DNA of 64,000 nt, taken from assembly GCF_023146395.1 (NCBI RefSeq), contig NZ_JAGLCD010000006.1:121809-185808 (forward strand), written 5' to 3'. Under the pieces are notes generated by a model that saw only the letters and a program-made list of their open reading frames with translations, made no database searches and was not told the origin of the DNA. Origin of the DNA: Aeromicrobium sp. (lineage in GTDB: Bacteria > Actinomycetota > Actinomycetes > Propionibacteriales > Nocardioidaceae). This document shows, one piece after another, positions 1 to 7,738 of the stretch; positions within the stretch are counted from its first letter, which is position 1, and every line of letters begins with the position of its first letter. Both the position numbers and the translations under genes were made by a program.

Positions 1-117
1 CAGCGGGTCGAGACCGCCCGTTTCGTCGAGGTCGACGCGCTCGACGAGACCGAGCGCGGGGTGGGCGGCTACGGGTCGACCGGGGGACACGAAAGCCTGC
101 ACCGGAAGGACGTCTGA
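1..117 (+). CDS. dut: dUTP diphosphatase (dUTPase), C-terminal fragment
   Basis: Only the last 38 codons are inside the window and the 5' end lies upstream. The fragment carries RGVGGYGSTG, which is conserved motif V of trimeric dUTPases, the glycine-rich arm that closes over the nucleotide. The enzyme hydrolyses dUTP to dUMP and pyrophosphate, keeping uracil out of DNA and feeding thymidylate synthesis. The TGA stop overlaps the ATG of the DUF3710 gene (ATGA), so the two are co-transcribed. The same dut-DUF3710 order is known from M. tuberculosis and other actinobacteria. Confidence 0.9.
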   Translation, partial: QRVETARFVEVDALDETERGVGGYGSTGGHESLHRKDV

Positions 118-836
118 TGGGGATCTTCTCACCGCGCCGACGCACCGAGCGCGACGCCAGGGCCGAGGCCGAGGCTGACCAGGCCCGTGCTGAACGCGCC
201 GTGGCAGCCGAGCAGGCTCAGGTGGACTCCGAGACCGCGGGGGGACCGTGGGACGTCGCCGACCAGCCCGAGCTGGGCCGGCGCCTCGACTTCGGGGCCC
301 TGCGCTTCAGCGTCCCCGAGGGTTACGTCGTGCAGCGCCCCGCCAACGACGACGACGGACTGGTTCCGGTCGTGCTGCTGCGTGGTCCGGAGGGTGCTCT
401 GCGCCTTCGGGTGTTCGCCGCGCCGCGCGACGGCGGCCTGTGGGACGAGCTGCGGGCCGACGTGGTGCGCGAGGTGCAGGAGCGCAAGGGCACGGCCGAG
501 GAGGTCGACGGACCGTTCGGCACTGAGGTCCGGTGTGTCCTGCCGGTCACGACTCCCGACGGCGCCCCGGCCGTCCAGCCGAGCCGGGTCATCGGGGTCG
601 ACGGCCCCCGATGGACCGTCCGTGGCACGTTTCTCGGCCCCGTGGCCAAGGACCCCCGTGACGACGGCGACCTGATGGGCGTCTTCCGCGGTGCCGTCGT
701 GGTGCGTGGACCCGAGGCGCGACGGCCGGGTGAGGTGCTGCCCCTGACCCTCCCGGCTGGTGCCCGCGAGCCCGCGGAAACGGACCAGTCCGGCAGCACG
801 GGCGCGACGTCGGACGCCGACACGGACGCGTCGTAG
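117..836 (+). CDS. DUF3710 domain-containing protein
   Basis: 239 aa. The N-terminus is basic (FSPRRR), followed by an Ala/Glu-rich helical stretch to about residue 40. A globular region of about residues 45-200 matches the actinobacterial DUF3710 family, and the Thr/Ser/Asp-rich tail looks disordered. No signal peptide, membrane segment or catalytic motif is visible. It is translationally coupled to dut. The following OB-fold and DUF3159 genes complete a cassette equivalent to M. tuberculosis Rv2696c-Rv2693c. The function is not known to me; conservation of the cassette suggests a shared role. Family assignment is by recognition of sequence and context. Confidence 0.8.
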   Translation: MGIFSPRRRTERDARAEAEADQARAERAVAAEQAQVDSETAGGPWDVADQPELGRRLDFGALRFSVPEGYVVQRPANDDDGLVPVVLLRGPEGALRLRVFAAPRDGGLWDELRADVVREVQERKGTAEEVDGPFGTEVRCVLPVTTPDGAPAVQPSRVIGVDGPRWTVRGTFLGPVAKDPRDDGDLMGVFRGAVVVRGPEARRPGEVLPLTLPAGAREPAETDQSGSTGATSDADTDAS

Positions 837-839
837 GAT
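834..839 (+). promoter_or_regulatory. -10 element TAGGAT of the OB-fold gene
   Basis: TAGGAT fits the actinobacterial NANNNT -10 and ends 6 bp before ATG 846, so transcription would start at the A of the start codon (leaderless mRNA). It overlaps the end of the DUF3710 gene. Confidence 0.55.
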
Positions 840-845
840 CGAGAC

Positions 846-1199
846 ATGCCCGGAATCCTCAGCCGCGCGTTCGACCGGTTCACGACCGAGCAGCGCGATG
901 CCGCCGACCTGCGTGACGACGCGGAGCGGTCGGGGTGCTGTCACATCGCCGACACCGTCGAGCGTGAGCGGGTCGCGATCCACGGCGTCGTGCGCAGCGT
1001 GACGCAGCGGTCGGTCGACGGCATCTCGACCCTCGAGGCCGAGCTGTACGACGGGTCCGACAGCGTCACCCTGGTGTGGCTGGGCCGCCGGCGCATCACC
1101 GGGATCTCGACGGGTCGCTCGCTGACCGCCAGGGGGCGGCTCGGCACCCGCGGCGGGCGGAAGGTCATCCACAACCCCGCGTACGAGCTCGATGCCTGA
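846..1199 (+). CDS. OB-fold nucleic acid binding domain protein
   Basis: 117 aa. Residues about 40-110 form a beta-rich OB-fold-like segment (VAIHGVVRSVT ... LVWLGRRRITGI ... GRKVIHNPAYEL) of the kind in small actinobacterial single-OB proteins related to Rv2694c. No enzyme motif is visible, so a nucleic-acid-binding or adaptor role is inferred. The start ATG lies 6 bp after a TAGGAT -10, supporting leaderless initiation there. The stop codon overlaps the next gene by 8 bp, so it is coupled to the DUF3159 membrane protein. Confidence 0.75.
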   Translation: MPGILSRAFDRFTTEQRDAADLRDDAERSGCCHIADTVERERVAIHGVVRSVTQRSVDGISTLEAELYDGSDSVTLVWLGRRRITGISTGRSLTARGRLGTRGGRKVIHNPAYELDA

Positions 1200-1878
1200 G
1201 CCCACCGTCGAGACCGTCGAGGAGCTCGTCCGCCGTCAGCTGGCGGCCGCCTTCGGGGGACTGCGAGGCGTCGTCGAGAGCGCAGTGCCCAGTCTGGCGT
1301 TCCTCGTCGCCTACCTGGTCACCGACGAGCTGCGACGCTCGATCGTCATCGCCGTCGCGGTGGCCCTCGTGCTGCTGGTGATCCGTCTCGTGCAGCGCAG
1401 CACCCCGCAGTTCGTCATCAACGCCCTGATCGTGATCGGCATCGGGGCGCTGTTCGCCTCGCGCTCAGGGGAAGCGCGTGACGTCTTCCTGCCCGGCATC
1501 CTCTACAACGGCGCTTACGCCGTCGTGCTGATCGGCACGATCCTGGTCGGGTGGCCCGTGGTCGGGTTCCTGGTCGGCAGCCTGAGCGGCGACGTCACCT
1601 CCTGGCACCGCGACAGTGCCCTGGTCGCGCTCTGCTCCCGGCTGACCTGGCTCCTGGCCGCGCCCTGCGTGCTGCGCGTCCTGGTGCAGTACCCGCTGTA
1701 CGCCGCCGACGAGGTCGGGCTGCTGGGCACCGCGAAGATCGTGATGGGCTGGCCGCTGCAGGTCGCGGCGCTGCTCGCGATGGCGGCCCTGCTGAGCCGC
1801 AACTCCACGCCGGCGTCGGCGCTGACGCGACCAGCCCTCGGGACCGACGACGACGGCGTACCGCGCGATCCCGCCTGA
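1192..1878 (+). CDS. DUF3159 family integral membrane protein
   Basis: 228 aa with about six hydrophobic segments from roughly residue 30 to 210 (for example VIAVAVALVLLVIRLV, VINALIVIGIGALF and VVLIGTILVGWPVVGFLVG). The length and pattern match DUF3159, the actinobacterial family that follows the OB-fold gene (Rv2693c in M. tuberculosis). The ATG overlaps the upstream gene by 8 bp. No transport or catalytic motif is recognisable. It is a polytopic inner-membrane protein of unknown function, sitting next to K+ uptake regulators as in other actinobacteria. Confidence 0.8.
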   Translation: MPEPTVETVEELVRRQLAAAFGGLRGVVESAVPSLAFLVAYLVTDELRRSIVIAVAVALVLLVIRLVQRSTPQFVINALIVIGIGALFASRSGEARDVFLPGILYNGAYAVVLIGTILVGWPVVGFLVGSLSGDVTSWHRDSALVALCSRLTWLLAAPCVLRVLVQYPLYAADEVGLLGTAKIVMGWPLQVAALLAMAALLSRNSTPASALTRPALGTDDDGVPRDPA

Positions 1879-1893
1879 TCGCGGCACCCGGGC

Positions 1894-1899
1894 TAGGCT
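1894..1899 (+). promoter_or_regulatory. -10 element TAGGCT of the GSP17M-like gene
   Basis: TAGGCT ends 7 bp before GTG 1907, indicating a leaderless transcript and supporting that GTG as the start. Confidence 0.55.
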
Positions 1900-1906
1900 C
1901 GGCAGC

Positions 1907-2383
1907 GTGTCTCCCATCTTCTCCCTCGAGTTCCCGCAGAGCCTGGCGACGTTCGACGACTACGACGCCGCCCAGAAGGCGGTCGACGCCCTGTCGGACG
2001 CCGAGTTCCCCGTGCAGAACCTGCTCATCGTCGGCACCGACCTCAAGCAGGTCGAGCGCGTCACGGGCCGGCTCACGACCGGGCGCGTCGCCCTGGCCGG
2101 TGGCCTCTCGGGTCTGTGGCTCGGCGTCCTCGTCGGTCTGCTGATCGGGCTGTTCGCCTCCGAGACCCACCTCGCCCAGATCCTCGCCACGAGCGCCCTG
2201 GTGGGCGCGGGGTTCGGCGCCGTCTGGGGGCTGCTGGGCTACGCGGCGACGCGCGGTCGCCGCGACTTCAGCAGTGTCCGCACGGTCGTCGCCACGCGGT
2301 ACGAGGTCCTGGTCGAGCACCGGCACCTCGCGCGGGCCAAGGAGCTCCTCGGTCCCGTGGGTCAGCCGGACCCCTTCGCCTGA
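1907..2383 (+). CDS. General stress protein 17M-like domain membrane protein
   Basis: 158 aa. The N-terminal half (SLATFDDYDAAQKAVDALSD ... NLLIVGTDLKQVERV) matches the YflT/GSP17M-like domain. Two glycine-rich hydrophobic segments follow at about residues 64-88 and 95-115, then a short cytoplasmic end. This family resembles stress-induced proteins of Gram-positive bacteria, but the biochemical role is unknown. GTG 1907 is chosen because a TAGGCT -10 lies 7 bp before it. It converges with the minus-strand Trk genes, 31 bp away. Confidence 0.75.
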   Translation: MSPIFSLEFPQSLATFDDYDAAQKAVDALSDAEFPVQNLLIVGTDLKQVERVTGRLTTGRVALAGGLSGLWLGVLVGLLIGLFASETHLAQILATSALVGAGFGAVWGLLGYAATRGRRDFSSVRTVVATRYEVLVEHRHLARAKELLGPVGQPDPFA

Positions 2384-2414
2384 CCGGTTCGCCGGTCCGC
2401 GTGACGGGCGCGGG

Positions 2415-3077
2415 TCACCCCTTCGGGGCGAGCAGGGCCGCCAGCTCGGCCTCGGCGTCGGTCTGGGTCACGAAGAGCAGCTGGTCGCCGGCCTCGAGCG
2501 CGCGGTCGCGGTCCGGGCTGAGGATCGACGTGTCGCGCAGGATCGCGACCAGCAGCACGTCACTGGGCCACGGCACGTCGGCCACTCGCGTGCCGACGAG
2601 CGGCGAGTCCTCCGGCATCGTCAGCTCCACCAGGTTGGTGTTGCTCTGGCGGAACGTGAACAGGCGCACGAGGTCGCCGATCGCCACGGCCTCCTCCACG
2701 AGCGCGGCCATGAGCCGCGGGGTCGACACCGCGACGTCGACCCCCCACGACTCGCCGAACAGCCACTCGTTGGACGGGTGGTTGACCCGTCCCACGGTGC
2801 GCGGCACCGCGAACTCGGTCTTGGCGAGCAGGGAGATGACCAGGTTCGCCTTGTCGTCGCCGGTGGCCGAGATCACGACGTCGCACGTCTCGAGCCGTGC
2901 CTCCTCGAGCGAGGAGAGCTCGCACGCGTCGGCCAGCAGCCACTGAGCGCCGGGCACAGCCTCGGACCGGATCGACGCCGGGGACTTGTCGATCAGCAGG
3001 ACGTGGTGACCGTTCTCGACGAGCTCGGTGGCCACCGAACGTCCCACGGCTCCTGCTCCAGCGATCGCGACGCGCAT
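2415..3077 (-). CDS. TrkA-family potassium uptake regulatory protein (CeoC-like)
   Basis: 220 aa. An N-terminal RCK/TrkA-N Rossmann domain begins at once (VAIAGAGAVGRSVATEL, acidic LLIDKS after strand 2), followed by ISATGDDKAN and a TrkA-C domain at about residues 140-220. Such subunits sit on the cytoplasmic side of Trk/Ktr K+ channels and gate them in response to nucleotides. Its ATG overlaps the stop of the upstream paralogue, so the two are made from one mRNA and probably assemble together. The pair corresponds to ceoB/ceoC of M. tuberculosis. No TrkH/KtrB channel gene lies in the window. Confidence 0.88.
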   Translation of the reverse strand: MRVAIAGAGAVGRSVATELVENGHHVLLIDKSPASIRSEAVPGAQWLLADACELSSLEEARLETCDVVISATGDDKANLVISLLAKTEFAVPRTVGRVNHPSNEWLFGESWGVDVAVSTPRLMAALVEEAVAIGDLVRLFTFRQSNTNLVELTMPEDSPLVGTRVADVPWPSDVLLVAILRDTSILSPDRDRALEAGDQLLFVTQTDAEAELAALLAPKG

Positions 3078-3751
3078 CAGTGGGCCTCCGTCCCTGCGTC
3101 GGGTCCGGACGTCAGCACCGCGTGCGCCGCCTCGGCGCGGTCGTCGCGCATGAAGACGCTCAGGTAGTCGCCCTCCTGGATCGCCATCGCCGCCGTCGGG
3201 ACGACGCCGCTGCCGAGCCGGGTCACGTACGCGACCCGCACGTCGGCGGCCTCCTCGAGCTCGGAGATCGACCGCCCGACCCACCCGAACGGGGCGTAGA
3301 CGCTGTCGAGCCGCAGCTCTCCGGACGGATCGCGCCACTGGGGCTCCGAACCGGCGGGCAGGAGCCGGCGCAGGACCTGGTCGGCCGCCCACGGAACGGT
3401 GGCGACGGTGGGGATGCCGAGCCGTTCGTAGACCTCGGCGCGGCCGGCGTCGTAGATCCGGGCGACGACGTTCGTGACGCCGAACAGCTCGCGCGCGACC
3501 CGCGCGGAGATGATGTTGGAGTTGTCGCCGCTGGAGACCGCGGCGAAGGCATCGGCCCGTTCGATCCCGGCCTGGCGCAGCACGTCGCGGTCGAAGCCCA
3601 TGCCGGTCACGGTGAGCCCCCCGTACGTGGGTCCGAGCCTGCGGAACGCCTCGGCGTTGGAGTCGATCACGGCGGTCGTGTGGCCGCGTTCCTCGAGGCT
3701 GCGTGCGAGCGACGAGCCGACGCGTCCGCACCCCATGATGACGATGTGCAC
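3077..3751 (-). CDS. TrkA-family potassium uptake regulatory protein (CeoB-like)
   Basis: 224 aa. The RCK domain opens with IVIMGCGRVGSSLA (GxGxxG) and the acidic AVIDSN; VSSGDNSNI follows, and a TrkA-C region occupies about residues 140-215. It is predicted to be a nucleotide-binding K+ uptake regulator. The start is GTG. No Shine-Dalgarno is visible because the bases just upstream form one arm of a 7-bp hairpin. It is the first gene after a roughly 150-nt leader with a compact RNA fold (separate entry), which makes post-transcriptional control likely. It overlaps the next trk gene. Confidence 0.88.
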   Translation of the reverse strand: MHIVIMGCGRVGSSLARSLEERGHTTAVIDSNAEAFRRLGPTYGGLTVTGMGFDRDVLRQAGIERADAFAAVSSGDNSNIISARVARELFGVTNVVARIYDAGRAEVYERLGIPTVATVPWAADQVLRRLLPAGSEPQWRDPSGELRLDSVYAPFGWVGRSISELEEAADVRVAYVTRLGSGVVPTAAMAIQEGDYLSVFMRDDRAEAAHAVLTSGPDAGTEAH

Positions 3752-3753
3752 GA

Positions 3754-3912
3754 GGCGACGCTACACCGGCGGCGGGGCCGTCGCCGCGGTGCTGAGAGGT
3801 CGGACCGCCACGAGAGGGTGCGCCGGGCTGGGAGCGCCTCACGGCGCGTGGCCGCTCGTAGCGGCTGATGTTGAGACCCGGGGCTACCTCAGCCCGGCGC
3901 CCGCTCAGTCTA
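3754..3912 (-). promoter_or_regulatory. Promoter and candidate structured leader RNA of the trk pair
   Basis: On the minus strand a TAGACT -10 (3912-3907) puts the start of transcription near 3900. There an 11-bp perfect stem begins (GCGCCGGGCTG 3900-3890 with CAGCCCGGCGC 3830-3820). It encloses two more perfect hairpins: GCCGCT-ACG-AGCGGC (3865-3851) and GCGCC-GTGA-GGCGC (3847-3834), the latter with a GNRA loop. A competing pairing GGGCT-GAGGT-AGCCC would open the closing stem. A further 7-bp hairpin (3785-3754) ends 2 nt before the GTG start. The layout resembles an aptamer plus expression platform. I cannot match it to a known riboswitch class. Confidence 0.5.
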
Positions 3913-3940
3913 ACGGCCGGCCCAACCCGTCACGAAGCCG

Positions 3941-4531
3941 TCAGGACAGCTGGCCCGCGCGCTCGACGGCCGCGGCGTGACGCAGCTGGCGGGCCAGGTC
4001 GAACAGCCTCGCCGCGCTCAACGGGTCACCGTTCTCGAGCTGGCCGCGGCCCACGGCGGCCACGTGGGCGAAGGCGGCAGCCCGGTCGAGCGTGACGTCG
4101 AAGTCCGAGCGCACGACTCCCCGCAGGACGGCATCGACGAGCCGGACGACGTCGTCGGGCGTGGGCGGCTCGACGACGCCCGCGAGCGCGTTCTGGACCG
4201 GGGCGTGGCTGACGCCGGCGGCGTACTCGCGCGCGGCCTGGTCGGGCTGGCGATGCACCCACGTGTGGATCAGGTAGAGGCGCCACAGGCATCCGGCGAT
4301 CGTGTCGACGGGGCACGCCGCCCAGAGATCGGCGAGCGTGCCGAGCCCCTCGGTGTCGACCAGGTGCACGACCCGCTCGACCAGGGCCTCGTCGGCCGCG
4401 CTGTCGGTGCCGCGGACCAGCAGGTGCGCGATGCGGTGCCCGGCGGCCGTGGCCTCCGCGTGATCGGGGGTGCCGACGACGTCGCGGAACGCCGTGGGTC
4501 CGGGCAGGGCCGGCCGGTGGAAGTCACCCAT
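3941..4531 (-). CDS. Conserved actinobacterial protein of unknown function
   Basis: 196 aa, soluble and largely helical (HAEATAAGHRIAHLLVRG ... WRLYLIHTWVHRQP). It has no signal peptide, metal motif or nucleotide-binding signature that I can identify. The ATG at 4531 is supported by a TATCGT hexamer 8 bp upstream on the minus strand. It lies 18 bp downstream of the RNase D gene, in the same direction, and ends just before the structured trk leader. I do not recognise the family and assign no function. Confidence 0.6.
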   Translation of the reverse strand: MGDFHRPALPGPTAFRDVVGTPDHAEATAAGHRIAHLLVRGTDSAADEALVERVVHLVDTEGLGTLADLWAACPVDTIAGCLWRLYLIHTWVHRQPDQAAREYAAGVSHAPVQNALAGVVEPPTPDDVVRLVDAVLRGVVRSDFDVTLDRAAAFAHVAAVGRGQLENGDPLSAARLFDLARQLRHAAAVERAGQLS

Positions 4532-4539
4532 GCCGATCG

Positions 4540-4545
4540 ACGATA
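4540..4545 (-). promoter_or_regulatory. -10 element TATCGT of the conserved unknown gene
   Basis: TATCGT on the minus strand ends 8 bp before ATG 4531, giving a near-leaderless start independent of RNase D. Confidence 0.4.
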
Positions 4546-4549
4546 CGCG

Positions 4550-5929
4550 TCAGGCGGTGAGCGCCTCGCTGAGCGGGGCGGCGATGAGCTCGACCTGCCA
4601 GGGACGGGCACCCTTCGCGGCCAGCGCCGCACCCACCGTGGCGGTCGAGAGCTCGGCCGGAGGCTCCCACGCGAGCTCGCGCACCAGTCCGGGGGAGATC
4701 AGGTTCTCCGCGGGAAGGTCGTGCCGGTCGGCCAGCGTCGTCACGACCTCGCGGCATCGGCCGAGACGGTCGGCGGCGTCGGGGTGCTTCTCGGCCCAGG
4801 CGCGGGGCGGTGGCGGGCCGTCGCCCCGGACGCTCGAGCGCGGCAGGTCGTCCTCGGGGAGGGCGAGTGCGGTGTCGATCGCGCGTTGCCAGTCGTTGAG
4901 GTGGCGCCGAGCCCCGCGTCCGCGCATCGTGCGCAGGCTCTTGAGGTCGTCGACGTCGGTGGGCGCCGCGGTGGCCATCTCGACGATGGCGGCGTCCGGG
5001 AGGACCCGTCCGGGGGTCGTGTCACGGCGTTGCGCGATCTCGTCGCGCGTCTGCCACAGCTCACGCACGAGCGCGAGGTTGCGACGTCCGCGAAGGCGGT
5101 GCATGCCGGACGTCCGGCGCCACCGGTCGGTCTTGGGCGCCGGCCCCGTGAACGTCAGCAGCGCAGCGAACTCCTGCCGGGCCCACGCGAGCTTGCCGGC
5201 CTTCTCGAGCTCGGCCTCCAGCAGGTCACGCAGCTCGACGAGCACCTCGACGTCGAGGGCTGCGTAGAGCAGCCAGGGGTCCGGGAGCGGTCGGGTCGAC
5301 CAGTCGGCGGCCGAGTGCTCCTTGGCGAGGCTGTGGCCGAGGAACTGCTCGACCAGTGTCGCCAGGCCCACCCGGGGCAGGTTCAGCAGGCGGCCGGCGA
5401 GCTCGGTGTCGAACAGGGCCCGTGGGCGCATGCCGGCCTCGGTCAGGCAGGGGAGGTCTTGCGTCGCGGCGTGCAGGATCCACTCGCTGTCGCCGATCGC
5501 CGCGTCGAGCGCCGACAGGTCGTCGAACGGCACGGGGTCGACCAGGTGCGTGCCGGAGCCGACCCGACGCAGCTGCACGAGGTAGGCGCGCTGGGAGTAC
5601 CGGTAGCCGGAGGCGCGTTCGGCGTCGATCGCGACCGGACCCGTGCCTGCGGCGATCGCGCGACACGTCGCGGCGTAGGCCTCCTCGGTGTCGACGACCG
5701 CCGGCAACGGGTCGCGCAGCGTCAGCGGCGGCAGACCGGCTTCCGGCTCGGGTGCGTCGGCGCCGGACGACGGCTCGTCGTTCGAGGGCTCGTTCTTCCG
5801 GGGCGCGTCCTTCGCGGGTGCGGGAGGGCCCGGCTCGGTGCCGGAGGAGTCGGCAGCTGGCGCCCGGGCCGGCTGCTTCTGGGGGTCGGGCGCCCGCGGC
5901 ACGAGGAACTCCGGCTCGAAGGAGCTCAC
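4550..5929 (-). CDS. Ribonuclease D-like 3'-5' exonuclease with HRDC domain
   Basis: 459 aa. A Pro/Ala/acidic linker fills about residues 1-65. A DEDDy exonuclease domain follows at about 85-260: Exo I IDAERA (D102, E104), Exo II ATQDLP (D158) and Exo III YAALD (Y222, D226). An HRDC-type helical domain begins near 275 (RGRRNLALVRELWQTRDEIA). Members trim RNA 3' ends with two metal ions. GTG 5929 is chosen because it makes a 4-bp GTGA overlap with the DUF3000 gene; the longer ORF upstream only shadows that gene. The DUF3000-RNase D order is conserved in actinobacteria (Rv2680-Rv2681). Confidence 0.9.
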   Translation of the reverse strand: MSSFEPEFLVPRAPDPQKQPARAPAADSSGTEPGPPAPAKDAPRKNEPSNDEPSSGADAPEPEAGLPPLTLRDPLPAVVDTEEAYAATCRAIAAGTGPVAIDAERASGYRYSQRAYLVQLRRVGSGTHLVDPVPFDDLSALDAAIGDSEWILHAATQDLPCLTEAGMRPRALFDTELAGRLLNLPRVGLATLVEQFLGHSLAKEHSAADWSTRPLPDPWLLYAALDVEVLVELRDLLEAELEKAGKLAWARQEFAALLTFTGPAPKTDRWRRTSGMHRLRGRRNLALVRELWQTRDEIAQRRDTTPGRVLPDAAIVEMATAAPTDVDDLKSLRTMRGRGARRHLNDWQRAIDTALALPEDDLPRSSVRGDGPPPPRAWAEKHPDAADRLGRCREVVTTLADRHDLPAENLISPGLVRELAWEPPAELSTATVGAALAAKGARPWQVELIAAPLSEALTA

Positions 5930-6525
5930 GGGCGGCCGCCGAGACTCGTGCCGAGGTGCCCGCGTCGCGGCAGGTAGGCCACGTCCGGGGCGAGCGGTGG
6001 GAGCCCGGCCACGGCGGCCAGGAGGTCGCTCCACGCGCCGAGGTGGTCGCCGACGCCCGTGAGCGGGGTCCAGGAGGCCCGGACCTCGACCTGTGACTGC
6101 GGTGCGTCCTCGACCATCGAGCCGAATCCCTCGGTGTGCACGACGGTGACGCTGCCCCCGATCGCGGTGGACTCCGCACCACGAGCCGCCAGAGCGTCCT
6201 CGAGCCAGCTCCACCCGACGGCCGGCAGGACGGGATCGGCCGCCATGTCGCCCTCGATGTCGGCGCGGGCGAACGTGACGCAGCGGAACGTGCCGTTCCA
6301 GGCGTCATGACCGGCCGGGTCGTGCAGCAGGATGAACCGGCCGCCCGCGAGCTCGTGGTCGGCCACGACGATCTCGCCGCTCAGGGCGTGTGCGAACGGG
6401 GCGATCCGGGTGGGGGCGGGCATCTGCTCGACCACGACCTCAGGCCGCACGGCGGCTGCCCTGAGCTGGTCGACGGCGGCGGTGAACTGGCTCGGCGTCC
6501 CGCCGAGCTCGTTGTGCGCACCCAC
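5926..6525 (-). CDS. DUF3000 domain-containing protein
   Basis: 199 aa. Residues about 5-185 match DUF3000, an actinobacterial family found next to RNase D and divergent from hemE; recognisable stretches are GRFILLHDPAGHDAW, LPAVGWSWLEDAL and QSQVEVRASWTPL. No catalytic motif is evident. GTG 6525 is selected because a minus-strand TACCAT -10 ends 6 bp before it, fitting the leaderless pattern seen through the window; the ORF-track start at 7143 would run through hemE. It is translationally coupled to the RNase D gene (GTGA overlap). Function unknown. Confidence 0.8.
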   Translation of the reverse strand: MGAHNELGGTPSQFTAAVDQLRAAAVRPEVVVEQMPAPTRIAPFAHALSGEIVVADHELAGGRFILLHDPAGHDAWNGTFRCVTFARADIEGDMAADPVLPAVGWSWLEDALAARGAESTAIGGSVTVVHTEGFGSMVEDAPQSQVEVRASWTPLTGVGDHLGAWSDLLAAVAGLPPLAPDVAYLPRRGHLGTSLGGRP

Positions 6526-6531
6526 ATCGCG

Positions 6532-6537
6532 ATGGTA
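6532..6537 (-). promoter_or_regulatory. -10 element TACCAT of the DUF3000-RNase D operon
   Basis: TACCAT on the minus strand ends 6 bp before GTG 6525, predicting a leaderless transcript divergent from hemE. Confidence 0.5.
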
Positions 6538-6586
6538 GGGCGCGCGGTGGGTCAGCACCGGTCGACACTCCGCACCACACGGTGCG

Positions 6587-6665
6587 GGATCGCCTGGCGG
6601 CATGGGGCCGGATCGCCTGGCGGCACGGTGCGGGATCGCCTGGCGGCACGGTGCGGGATCGCGTG
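6587..6665. repeat. 23-bp tandem repeat array in the DUF3000/hemE divergent region
   Basis: Units begin at 6587, 6610, 6633 and 6656, each opening with GGATCGCSTGG, with an exact 23-bp period. The second and third copies are identical and the fourth is partial. The array lies between the two divergent -10 boxes, just upstream of where the hemE -35 should be. It has no spacers, so it is not a CRISPR array. It may be a set of iterated binding sites or a slippage-prone minisatellite. Confidence 0.8.
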
Positions 6666-6688
6666 GGGCGCCGCGGGGAGCCGCCTGA

Positions 6689-6694
6689 GAGACT
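6689..6694 (+). promoter_or_regulatory. -10 element GAGACT of hemE
   Basis: GAGACT (NANNNT) ends 6 bp before GTG 6701, consistent with leaderless transcription of the haem operon. Confidence 0.45.
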
Positions 6695-6700
6695 GGGCGG

Positions 6701-7738
6701 GTGACGACACCGCTCTCGGAAAGTCCCTTCCTGCGTGCCTGCCGCGGCGAGGCGCCCGCCCACGTACCGGTCTGGTTCATGCGCCAGGCCGGCCGGTCGC
6801 TGCCGGAGTACCGCAAGCTTCGCGAGGGCGTCGCGATGCTCGACTCGTGCTTCACGACCGAGCTCGTCGTGGAGATCACGATGCAGCCCGTGCGACGCCA
6901 CGGGGTGGACGCGGCGATCTTCTTCTCGGACATCGTCGTGCCGCTCAAGGCGATCGGGGTCGACCTCGACATCGTTCCCGGGGTCGGGCCGGTCATCGCC
7001 GAGCCGATCCGTTCACGCGCGCAGCTCGCGCAGCTCCGCGACCTCGAGCCCGACGACGTCGCTCCGGTCCTGGCGGCCGTCACGGCCCTCGTCGGCGAGC
7101 TCGGCTCGACTCCGCTGATCGGATTCGCCGGTGCCCCGTTCACGCTGGCCTCCTACCTCGTCGAGGGGCGACCCTCGCGCGACTACCGCCACACCAAGGC
7201 CCTGATGCACAGCGATCCCGAGCTCTGGCACGACCTGATGGGGCGCATCGCCGCCATCGCCGGGCAGTTCCTGCGCCTGCAGGTGCAGGCCGGTGCCTCG
7301 GCGGTGCAGGTGTTCGACTCCTGGGCGGGGGCGCTCAGCCTCGCCGACTACCGCACGTTCTCGCAGCCGCACTCGACGGCCGTGCTGGACGCCGTGGCCG
7401 ATCTCGACGTGCCGCGCATCCACTTCGGCGTCGGCACGGGTGAGCTCCTCGGCGCGATGGGCGAGGCCGGCGCCGACGTCGTCGGAGTCGACTGGCGCAT
7501 CCCGCTCGACGACGCGGTGCGACGCATCGGTCCGGAGCGCGCGGTCCAGGGCAACCTCGACCCCACGGTGCTGTTCGCGCCGACCGCCGTCGTCGAGCGC
7601 GAGGCGCGCCGCGTGCTCGACGAGGGCCGCGCGGCCCGCGGGCACGTCTTCAACCTGGGCCACGGCGTGCTGCCCGAGACCGACCCGGACGCGCTCACCC
7701 GGCTCGTCGACGTCGTGCACGCCTACGAGCTCGACTGA
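6701..7738 (+). CDS. hemE: Uroporphyrinogen decarboxylase
   Basis: 345 aa, the normal family length. The N-terminal signature [19 protein letters not shown] is diagnostic, and [15 protein letters not shown] and [13 protein letters not shown] are other conserved blocks. The enzyme removes four carboxyl groups from uroporphyrinogen III to give coproporphyrinogen III in the cytoplasm. GTG 6701 sits 6 bp after a GAGACT -10. The stop overlaps the cgoX start (TGATG), so hemE-cgoX-hemQ form an operon giving three steps of the coproporphyrin-dependent route used by actinobacteria. Confidence 0.97.
   Translation: MTTPLSESPFLRACRGEAPAHVPVWFMRQAGRSLPEYRKLREGVAMLDSCFTTELVVEITMQPVRRHGVDAAIFFSDIVVPLKAIGVDLDIVPGVGPVIAEPIRSRAQLAQLRDLEPDDVAPVLAAVTALVGELGSTPLIGFAGAPFTLASYLVEGRPSRDYRHTKALMHSDPELWHDLMGRIAAIAGQFLRLQVQAGASAVQVFDSWAGALSLADYRTFSQPHSTAVLDAVADLDVPRIHFGVGTGELLGAMGEAGADVVGVDWRIPLDDAVRRIGPERAVQGNLDPTVLFAPTAVVEREARRVLDEGRAARGHVFNLGHGVLPETDPDALTRLVDVVHAYELD

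Noticed and set aside
3820-3900. ydaO (c-di-AMP), M-box or cobalamin riboswitch
   Set aside because: I looked for their conserved sequence blocks and found none; only the presence of a structured domain is claimed.
6587-6665. Short CRISPR-like array
   Set aside because: Units are contiguous with no variable spacers and there are no cas genes.
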